From: Bacillus manliponensis
GTDB lineage: Bacteria > Bacillota > Bacilli > Bacillales > Bacillaceae_G
NCBI RefSeq assembly: GCF_000712595.1
Contig: NZ_JOTN01000004.1
Coordinates: 186,001 to 250,000, forward strand
Direction of reading: 5' to 3'
Length of the DNA: 64,000 nucleotides
In this document: in pieces, positions 53,749 through 61,057 of the stretch
Numbering within the stretch: position 1 is the first letter of the stretch
Layout of the letters: each line of letters begins with the position of its first letter
Made by a program: the position numbers and the translations under genes
Notes under the pieces: generated by a model
Told to the model about the DNA's origin: nothing
Seen by the model: only the letters and a program-made list of their open reading frames with translations
The model's database searches: none

Positions 53749-54915
53749 ATGGAGATTATGATGTTTTTTCACGGTGGTAGTCTAAATAGGGGGTGTGAAG
53801 CAATTGCTCGCTCCTCGACCAGTATGATAAAAGAAAAAATTGAAGGAGCAAAGGTCTATTTAGCATCAGATAAACCAGAAACAGATAGAATTATAACACA
53901 GTTAGATGATATATATGATGGATCGAATCAACAGATAAAGAAATATTCTCATGCTTGGTTTATCTCTTCACTTAAGGTGAAGTTTTTTAATGATGAATCT
54001 TATGCTTTAAGTAAAATTCATCATAATGTAATGAAACGTATAAAAGATGTAGATATGTGTTTATCTATTGGTGGAGATAATTATTGCTATGGAGAGCAAC
54101 CAGGATGGTATGAGGTTGATAAGAAAGTAAAAACAGAGGGAAAGAAATTAGTTCTATGGGGATGCTCCATAGGAGAAGAGGATATGTCTGAAAGAAAGTT
54201 AGAAGATTTACGTATATTTGATTTAATAATAGCTCGTGAAACATTGACTTATAACATGTTAAAGAGTAGAGGTTTAAATAACGTGAAATTAAGTGCGGAT
54301 GCTGCATTTACTATGGAAAAAGAAGAATTAGAGTTACCTAAAGGATGGCGTGATGGACAAACAATAGGTCTAAATTTTAGTCCACTCATTTTGAAGCGGA
54401 ATGGTAAGTCCCAAATAGCGGTTAGAGAACTCATTCAGCATATATTATGTACAACAGATTTTACAATTGCTCTCACGCCACATGTCATACAAGATGGGAA
54501 TAATGATTACGATATTTTATCTGACTATTATGGGGAATTTAAAGATACGGGTAGAGTATTACTTTTATCGGATAAATTAAATGCAATTCAGTATAAGGGG
54601 TATATAAGCAGGATGCGCTTTTTTATAGGAGCAAGAACACATGCTACGATAGCTGCCTATTCAAGTTATGTTCCGACAATGGTGTTAGGCTATAGTGTAA
54701 AGTCAAAAGGAATAGCAAAGGACTTATTTGGAGAAGAGAAATTAGTCTTAAGCATAGATGAGATTTCGGATTGTGATAAGTTGAAATTTATGTTCGATGA
54801 GATGATTAGAGAAGAAGAAGGGTTAAAAAAATTATTAGAGCAGTCTATTCCTACTATAAAAAAGCGTTCTTATAAAGCGGTAGAGTATTTGAAAGAACTG
54901 AACTCAACGAGGTAG
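53749..54915 (+). CDS. polysaccharide pyruvyltransferase family protein
   Basis: 388 residues from the ATG 8-9 bases after GGAGG; a longer frame from 53695 overlaps the previous gene. PS_pyruv_trans features: FFHGGSLNRGCEAIARSSTS, CLSIGGDNYCYGEQPGWYEV, LVLWGCSIGEEDM, LIIARETLTYNMLKSRGLNN, SADAAFTM and IGARTHATIAAYSSYVPTMV near the C-terminus. Adds a ketal pyruvate from phosphoenolpyruvate to a sugar, giving the polymer negative charge. EpsO of B. subtilis is in the same superfamily. Confidence 0.9.
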   Translation: MEIMMFFHGGSLNRGCEAIARSSTSMIKEKIEGAKVYLASDKPETDRIITQLDDIYDGSNQQIKKYSHAWFISSLKVKFFNDESYALSKIHHNVMKRIKDVDMCLSIGGDNYCYGEQPGWYEVDKKVKTEGKKLVLWGCSIGEEDMSERKLEDLRIFDLIIARETLTYNMLKSRGLNNVKLSADAAFTMEKEELELPKGWRDGQTIGLNFSPLILKRNGKSQIAVRELIQHILCTTDFTIALTPHVIQDGNNDYDILSDYYGEFKDTGRVLLLSDKLNAIQYKGYISRMRFFIGARTHATIAAYSSYVPTMVLGYSVKSKGIAKDLFGEEKLVLSIDEISDCDKLKFMFDEMIREEEGLKKLLEQSIPTIKKRSYKAVEYLKELNSTR

Positions 54916-54919
54916 ATAA

Positions 54920-56110
54920 ATGAAGAAAAATATATTATTTATTATGCCGAGTTTGTCTGCTGGCGGTGGTGAAAAGAGTTTAGTAAATTTACTTTCTCAA
55001 ATAGATTATAATATTTATAATGTAGATCTGTTTTTGTTTAATCCTAAAGGTATATTTATGGATTTGATACCAAAAGAAGTTAATGTACTATCCATACCAG
55101 ATCAGTATTCTGTCTTTACTTTACCGTTATTCTTATCCGTTAAAGAGTTTATTTTAAAAGGTAAAATATTGTTGGCATATAACAGGATAATGTTCTCTAT
55201 CAAGAATAGAGGGGCTGAAAATATATCAATGAAGGAGCAATATAGCTGGAAGTATATTTCCAGTTCATTAAATGAAATAGAAAAGCAGTATGACGTCGCT
55301 GTTGGGTTTTTAGAGAAAACAGCTACATATTTTTGTGTAGATAAAATAAAAGCTCATAAAAAAATAGGTTGGATACACATTGATTATAATCAATTAGGCA
55401 TGGACTCACAGTTTGATGAAATGTACTTTTGTAAGTTAAATCATATTGTTACGGTATCTGAAGAGTGCGCTACTATTTTAATGAACCGATTCCCTGAAGA
55501 AAAAGACAAAGTGCGTGTTATATATAATGTTGTATCGCCAAATATGTTATATGAAATGGCAGAGCGAGAACAAAGAGATGTTTACCGAAGAAAGGAAAAT
55601 GAAATCATTATTCTTTCAATAGGAAGACTACATTACCAAAAAGCTTTTGAATTGGCCATTGAATCTTGTAAAGAGCTGATAAATAAAGGATATAAAGTGC
55701 GGTGGAATATTATAGGTGAGGGAGAAGAAAGAGAGCATTTAATTCAATTAATAAAGGCGAACAAATTGGAGGATAGAGTACATTTATTAGGTTTACAATC
55801 TAATCCTTATCCTTATATGAAGCAAGCAGATATTTATGTGCAAACATCTAGATTTGAAGGAAAGTCAATCGCAATTGATGAGGCTAAGATAATGAAAAAA
55901 CCGATAATTGTTACAAACTTTAGTACTGCAAAAGATCAAATTGATAACGGTATAAATGGATTAATTGTAGATATGAATTCTCAAGCGATTACAGAAGGGA
56001 TTGAGAAACTTATAAGAGATAGTGAATTAAAAGATAGGCTAGTAAACAATTTATTGAATGAGCAGCTAGGAACGGAAGATGAGATATATAAACTATATGA
56101 AATTTTTTAA
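54920..56110 (+). CDS. family 4 glycosyltransferase (paralog 2 of 3)
   Basis: 396 residues, ATG five bases after GAGGTAG at the previous stop. N-terminal NILFIMPSLSAGGGEKSLVN, KIGWIHIDYNQLGM, donor domain LSIGRLHYQKAFELAIESCK, SNPYPYMKQADIYVQTSRFE and E-x7-E site EGKSIAIDEAKIMKKPIIVT. Close paralog of its right-hand neighbour. GT-B fold, cytosolic or peripheral membrane. Sugar donor not known. Confidence 0.88.
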   Translation: MKKNILFIMPSLSAGGGEKSLVNLLSQIDYNIYNVDLFLFNPKGIFMDLIPKEVNVLSIPDQYSVFTLPLFLSVKEFILKGKILLAYNRIMFSIKNRGAENISMKEQYSWKYISSSLNEIEKQYDVAVGFLEKTATYFCVDKIKAHKKIGWIHIDYNQLGMDSQFDEMYFCKLNHIVTVSEECATILMNRFPEEKDKVRVIYNVVSPNMLYEMAEREQRDVYRRKENEIIILSIGRLHYQKAFELAIESCKELINKGYKVRWNIIGEGEEREHLIQLIKANKLEDRVHLLGLQSNPYPYMKQADIYVQTSRFEGKSIAIDEAKIMKKPIIVTNFSTAKDQIDNGINGLIVDMNSQAITEGIEKLIRDSELKDRLVNNLLNEQLGTEDEIYKLYEIF

Positions 56111-56122
56111 TAGGTGATTTTC

Positions 56123-57313
56123 ATGAAAAAAAATGTGTTGTTTGTAATGAATAGTTTGCATTGTGGTGGGGCAGAAAAAGCCCTAATTTCTTTGTTAGAA
56201 GTTATGGATTACTCTAAATATAATGTGGACTTGTTTTTATTTAAGCACACGGGAATGTTTTTTAAGAAAATTCCTTCAGAGGTTAGATTATTACCTGAGC
56301 CCGTTAATTATAAGTATTTTGATATGCCTTTTAAAAAATCATTAATACAATTGATGGAGAAAAGAAGTTTTAAAACAATTTGTTCAAGAATAATGTTGGG
56401 GTATTTTTCTAAAACAGAAACCAATAGTGCTGTGATTGAGCAAAAGTTATGGAGACATATGTCAACTTCAATTCATGAAATAAATAAAGAATATGATGTA
56501 GCAATAGGATTCCAAGAAAAGAATCCTATTTATTTTTGTATAGATAAGGTAAAAGCGAAACGTAAAATCGGGTGGATACATACCGATTACAATAAGTTAG
56601 GGCTTAATCATAGCAAAGAGATGTTTTATTTTGAGAAGCTGGATTATATAGTGACTGTGTCAGAAGAACTAGTGAATATCTTGAAAGAAGAATTTCCGAA
56701 GTATCAAGAGAAAATTACATGTATACACAATATTGTTTCTTCAAGAATGATAAAGAAAATGTCATGTGAGCAAATAAATTTTAAAGAAGAGGATGGGGGG
56801 ATTGCATTAATCTCTGTAGGAAGATTGGCTAAAGAAAAAGGTCTCGATATCTCTTTGCAAGCAATTGATATGCTTGTTAAAAAAGGATACGACATTAAAT
56901 GGTATGTAGTAGGAGAGGGGAATGAGAGAGAGCAATTAATAGAAGGAATAAGAGAAAAAAAACTAGAAGAACGAGTAAAGTTGTTAGGTGTGAAGGAAAA
57001 TCCATATCCATATATAAAACATTCGGACATATATATACAGACATCTAGATATGAAGGGAAGTCTATTTCTATAGATGAAGCGAAAATATTAACAAAACCA
57101 ATACTCATTACGAATTTTACAACAGCTAATAATCATATAAAAAACAATATTAATGGAATGATTGCAGAAATGAACCCTGAATCGGTGGCAAATAGTCTTG
57201 AGTTATTAATCACAGAAGAAAGTTTAAGAAAAAAGTTTGTTCATAACCTTCAAGGGGAGGATTTTGGAACAGAAAAAGAAGTAGAGTCTTTATATAGTTT
57301 ACTTCATTTGTAA
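56123..57313 (+). CDS. family 4 glycosyltransferase (paralog 3 of 3)
   Basis: 396 residues from the ATG 6 bases after TAGGTGA (a GTG nine bases earlier is possible). N-terminal NVLFVMNSLHCGGAEKALIS, KIGWIHTDYNKLGLN, donor domain SVGRLAKEKGLDISLQAIDM, ENPYPYIKHSDIYIQTSRYE and E-x7-E site EGKSISIDEAKILTKPILIT. Most similar in the window to the preceding gene. GT-B enzyme of the exopolysaccharide unit. Confidence 0.88.
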   Translation: MKKNVLFVMNSLHCGGAEKALISLLEVMDYSKYNVDLFLFKHTGMFFKKIPSEVRLLPEPVNYKYFDMPFKKSLIQLMEKRSFKTICSRIMLGYFSKTETNSAVIEQKLWRHMSTSIHEINKEYDVAIGFQEKNPIYFCIDKVKAKRKIGWIHTDYNKLGLNHSKEMFYFEKLDYIVTVSEELVNILKEEFPKYQEKITCIHNIVSSRMIKKMSCEQINFKEEDGGIALISVGRLAKEKGLDISLQAIDMLVKKGYDIKWYVVGEGNEREQLIEGIREKKLEERVKLLGVKENPYPYIKHSDIYIQTSRYEGKSISIDEAKILTKPILITNFTTANNHIKNNINGMIAEMNPESVANSLELLITEESLRKKFVHNLQGEDFGTEKEVESLYSLLHL

Positions 57314-57364
57314 GTGATTTTGGTCGGTTATGGATTTAATAATAGAAATGATTTGGAGGAAATT

Positions 57365-57925
57365 ATGTTTAATCGAATAAAAAAATTTTTAAGGATAAGA
57401 TTAGGAAAGATCTCTCGTGAAGAGTTAACATTAGAAGCTTGTTTACGAAGAGGTATGAAAGTTGGGGAAAATTGTCATGGATTGACTGGAAGTACAATTG
57501 ATTATGCACATTGTTGGTTAATAGAGATTGGAAATAATGTTACATTTGCACCACAGGTGTATCTTCTTGCACATGATGCTAGTACTAAACGGTATTTAAA
57601 TTATACAAAAATCGCGAAAATAAAAATAGAAGACAATGTTTTTATAGGTGCAAGATCCTTAATTATGCCTGGGGTTATAGTGGGAGAGAATGCAATTGTA
57701 GCTGCAGGAAGTGTAGTTACGAAATCAGTATCAGCCGGACATATAGTAGGGGGAAATCCAGCTAAAGTGTTAGGAAGAACTGAGGATTATATTAATAAGC
57801 ATAGATTAAATATGGAAACAGCACACGTTTATGATAGAAGCTGGACGATAGATGAAAATATTACACTAAATATGGGAATTAAGATGAAGAGAGAATTAGA
57901 TCATGCTGTCGGATACGTAGAGTGA
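57365..57925 (+). CDS. hexapeptide-repeat acyltransferase
   Basis: 186 residues from the ATG 5 bases after GGAGG; a longer frame to 57314 lacks a ribosome site. Left-handed beta-helix: LIEIGNNVTFAPQVYLLAHD, IKIEDNVFIGARSLIMPGVI, VGENAIVAAGSVVTKSVSAG and HIVGGNPAKVLGR, all typical of the maltose/galactoside acetyltransferase class (WbbJ-like). The His in LLAHDAS is the likely catalytic base. O-acetylation of a polymer sugar is the expected role. The bcr1-like repeat starts 7 bases after the stop. Confidence 0.88.
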   Translation: MFNRIKKFLRIRLGKISREELTLEACLRRGMKVGENCHGLTGSTIDYAHCWLIEIGNNVTFAPQVYLLAHDASTKRYLNYTKIAKIKIEDNVFIGARSLIMPGVIVGENAIVAAGSVVTKSVSAGHIVGGNPAKVLGRTEDYINKHRLNMETAHVYDRSWTIDENITLNMGIKMKRELDHAVGYVE

Positions 57926-57932
57926 ATAATTT

Positions 57933-58064
57933 ATAAAGTAAAACTTCAATCAGTGGGGGGGCCATCCCCCGCTGATTGTTAGTTGGACCAATCGGGCTCA
58001 AAGCTTCTTTGTATTTCTCAAGTTTTGAGGTGGGAGTCTTACAGCCCGCAAATAGCGGGATAAA
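57933..58064 (-). repeat. bcr1-like repeat in the eps operon
   Basis: 132 bp bounded by ATAAA at both ends. On the minus strand it reads TTTATCCCGCTATTTGCGGG, CTCCCACCTCAAAACTT and ends in GTTTTACTTTAT. A segment of about 20 bp present in the copies at 29876 and 40300 is missing. It stands between two operon genes and would fold in the mRNA. Confidence 0.83.
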
Positions 58065-58085
58065 CTTAGATAGAAAGGTGTATAT

Positions 58086-59273
58086 ATGATATTAACAGGT
58101 TTAATCTATAGTATATCTTTTATTAGTTTAATAATTATTTTAATAGACATAATACCTTTAATGAAAGATTGGGCATTAAGAATTCATATTGGAAGATATG
58201 AGGATAAGTCTCAATGGAATAAAGCGATAACAAAAAAAGGACTGAGATGGTTAGAGAATATACCTAAAATAAAAGTAACAGACAATACGAGATTAGTCAT
58301 AATCGATATGTTGCAAGGGAATTATACGAAAAGCACTATACAATATTGGCAAGAAGCATCTCTAATTTTAGGTTTGTCTGAAACTTATAAAGGGGAGAAA
58401 GATACAAAGGTCCAAAATAAAGTGTTAAAATTTTTAGACTTAAAATTTGATAGTAACGGTCAATGGATTGAAAAGCCTGAGAATATAGATGCTGCTATAC
58501 TTGCCTATGCGATTATGAAATTGGATTTTATTGATGTATGTCAGTATAGACCTGCTTTAGATTATACGTGGGAGATAATAAAAAAACATACAGGGGCAGA
58601 TGGGACTGTGGAATATAGAAAGTTTATGAACAATTACAGATATGTGGATACAATAGGGTTCATATGCCCGTTTTTAATTTGTTATGGTATTCGATTTGAA
58701 AAAGAAGAATGTATAGATTTAGCAGTAAAACAAATTAAAGAGTATGAGCAATATGGCATGTTAAATAAACATTATATACCATGTCATGTTTATGAGATAG
58801 AAGAGAAAGTACCGCTTGGATTATATGGATGGGGAAGAGGGCTTGGGTGGTTTGCAATAGGCCTTATCGATTCCTGGAATGAATTGCCACGAGATAATGA
58901 ATATAAAAACAAATTAGAAGTAATTATAAGGGGATTTGCTGAAGCTTCTATGAGTTTTCAAAAAAAAGATGGGAGCTGGGGTTGGACTGTGACTAGAGAT
59001 GAGAGTAGAAGTGATTCGTCTGCTACAGCTACATTAGCGTGGTACTTACTAAATGCTGCGAGAATAGAAGGGATTTCTAAAGAGTGTTTAGTAAGTACAG
59101 AGAAAGCTATAGGTTACTTAATGAGGGTTACTAGAAGGGATGGAGCTGTGGACTTTTCTCAAGGCGATACAAAAGATATAGGAATTTATTCTACTTTGTT
59201 CAACATATTACCTTTCACACAAGGTTTTTGTATTCGATTAATTAGTGCATATTTAAATAAAAATGAGGGATGA
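58086..59273 (+). CDS. membrane-anchored glycoside hydrolase family 88/105 protein
   Basis: 395 residues, ATG 7-10 bases after AAAGGTG. One N-terminal membrane helix (LIYSISFISLIIILIDIIPL), then an alpha/alpha-barrel of the unsaturated glucuronyl or rhamnogalacturonyl hydrolase type (YteR-like): YVDTIGFICPFLICYG (catalytic Asp), PLGLYGWGRGLGWFAIGLID, KKDGSWGWTV and DSSATATLAWYLLNAARI. These enzymes remove unsaturated uronic acids made by lyases. In this operon it may trim or edit the polymer. Active-site Asp positions look conserved, but the substrate is unknown. Confidence 0.83.
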   Translation: MILTGLIYSISFISLIIILIDIIPLMKDWALRIHIGRYEDKSQWNKAITKKGLRWLENIPKIKVTDNTRLVIIDMLQGNYTKSTIQYWQEASLILGLSETYKGEKDTKVQNKVLKFLDLKFDSNGQWIEKPENIDAAILAYAIMKLDFIDVCQYRPALDYTWEIIKKHTGADGTVEYRKFMNNYRYVDTIGFICPFLICYGIRFEKEECIDLAVKQIKEYEQYGMLNKHYIPCHVYEIEEKVPLGLYGWGRGLGWFAIGLIDSWNELPRDNEYKNKLEVIIRGFAEASMSFQKKDGSWGWTVTRDESRSDSSATATLAWYLLNAARIEGISKECLVSTEKAIGYLMRVTRRDGAVDFSQGDTKDIGIYSTLFNILPFTQGFCIRLISAYLNKNEG

Positions 59274-59356
59274 GAAAGAAATAACAGTATTTATAACACA
59301 TAGCTGGGGGTACATTACAGAAAATGTATAATTATTAAAATAAAAGTGGAGAGAAG

Positions 59357-60925
59357 ATGAGAACAAAAAATTCTATCATTAACATATCTGCAGGTTTAGC
59401 TAGTCAACTTATTATTACATCATTAAGTTTTATTTCAAGAACTGTGTTTATCAACAGTTTAGGTATTGAATATCTAGGAATAAACGGACTCCTTACTAAC
59501 ATAGTAGCTATGCTGTCGTTGGCAGAAGCGGGAATAGGGGTTAGTATCATGTACAGTCTCTATAAACCTGTTGCTGAAAATGATCAAGAAAAAATCAATG
59601 TGTTAATGAAGTTTTATCGAAATGTATATATGGTCATAGCTACTATAATATTATTGTTAGGACTGTCTATCATGCCTTTTCTTGAGTTTTTTGTTAAAGA
59701 TTCAAGTGTTGAAAATATCCACCTCATTTATGTAATATTTCTATTTAATACAGTTGCAACATATTTCTTTGTACATAAAAATTCTTTTTTGAACGTATGT
59801 CAAAAGGGTTATGTAGTAACAGGGGTATATTCAATATCTTCAATTTTATCCACTTCGTTAAAAGTTGGAATTTTATATTATACACAAAACTACATTTTAT
59901 ATTTAATAATAGAGGGTACACTTACTATTATTACCACTATTATTTTGTCACATATAGCAAATAAAATGTATCCATTTTTAAAGAAGAAAGTGTCGGGGAA
60001 GCTTGATAAAGAAACAAGAGCTGGCATCATGAAAAATACGAAAGCGATAGTATTGCAAAATGTAGGTAGTTACTTAGTTCTTGGCACTGATAATATTATA
60101 ATTTCTTCCTTTGTCAGTATTGCAGCAGTTGGATTGTATGCTAATTATAATATGTTGATTGAGATTTGTAGAACATTTATTAATCAAATCTTTAATAATG
60201 TTTATCATAGTGTAGGGAATTTAGTGGCGAATGAAAATGCAGAAAAAATTTATGGTATATATAAAGTGTATATGTTTCTCAATTTTTGGTTATACTCTTT
60301 TTTTACTATTTCTTTATATATTATGTTAGAACCTTTCATTACTTTGTGGTTAGGATCAGAATATTTAATGGATAAGAGTGTACTAATTATACTAATAATC
60401 ATCTTTTATGAAAGAGGCATGAGAAATGCGATAACTACAATGAAAACGACAGCTGGTATTTTTCATGAAGATCGATATGCTCCTTTAGTCCAGGCAGCTA
60501 TTAATCTTATTATTTCTATTATTTTGGTTCAATATATTGGTATAATAGGCGTTTTTATTGGAACACTTGTAAGTATGTTAGCTGTTCCATTTTGGCTTAC
60601 ACCTAATTTAGTATATAAAAAGGTATTTTCTAAGCCTGTTAGTCACTATTACATTAAGTATTTCTATTATGTAGCTGTAGGTATTGGGACTTTCCTATTA
60701 ACAAATTTCGTATGTAGTATCATTGCAGCTAATAATTTATACACTTTAATTCTTAGGGGAGCTATTTGTTTTATTATCCCGCATTGCATATATATATGTA
60801 TTTTTTATAAAACTAAGGAGTTTAAATACTTATTTGACATAGCTGTAAATATTATAGAAACTTTGCTTACAAGATTTAAATCTAATCAAGCAAACCGGAG
60901 TTATAAGAAAACAAATCATTCATAA
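59357..60925 (+). CDS. Wzx-type polysaccharide flippase
   Basis: 522 residues, ATG 5-6 bases after GGAGAG. About 14 membrane helices (for example IATIILLLGLSIMPFLEFFV; FFTISLYIMLEPFITLWLGS). Polysaccharide-transport family features: N-terminal IINISAGLASQLIITSLSFI with SRTVFINSLGIEYLGINGLL, and QNVGSYLVLGTDNIIISSFV. Moves the lipid-linked repeat unit to the outer face before EpsG-type polymerisation. Its basic C-terminus is cytosolic. The short gap (59,274-59,356) shows no feature. Confidence 0.9.
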   Translation: MRTKNSIINISAGLASQLIITSLSFISRTVFINSLGIEYLGINGLLTNIVAMLSLAEAGIGVSIMYSLYKPVAENDQEKINVLMKFYRNVYMVIATIILLLGLSIMPFLEFFVKDSSVENIHLIYVIFLFNTVATYFFVHKNSFLNVCQKGYVVTGVYSISSILSTSLKVGILYYTQNYILYLIIEGTLTIITTIILSHIANKMYPFLKKKVSGKLDKETRAGIMKNTKAIVLQNVGSYLVLGTDNIIISSFVSIAAVGLYANYNMLIEICRTFINQIFNNVYHSVGNLVANENAEKIYGIYKVYMFLNFWLYSFFTISLYIMLEPFITLWLGSEYLMDKSVLIILIIIFYERGMRNAITTMKTTAGIFHEDRYAPLVQAAINLIISIILVQYIGIIGVFIGTLVSMLAVPFWLTPNLVYKKVFSKPVSHYYIKYFYYVAVGIGTFLLTNFVCSIIAANNLYTLILRGAICFIIPHCIYICIFYKTKEFKYLFDIAVNIIETLLTRFKSNQANRSYKKTNHS

Positions 60926-61057
60926 TGTGAAGTGATCAGGAAGATAGGATAAGCTCCATTGTTTTACAAAAATATATCTACTATAGGAATGTCCATCCAA
61001 TCTAATCCTTATCTTGTTACATACTATATAAAAAAACTAAAGAGGTGTAATTTGATA

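Noticed and set aside
50046-60925. Possible recent horizontal transfer of the whole AT-rich eps interval
   Set aside because: It looks more AT-rich by eye, but I did not compute composition and no integrase, tRNA or direct-repeat boundary was found.
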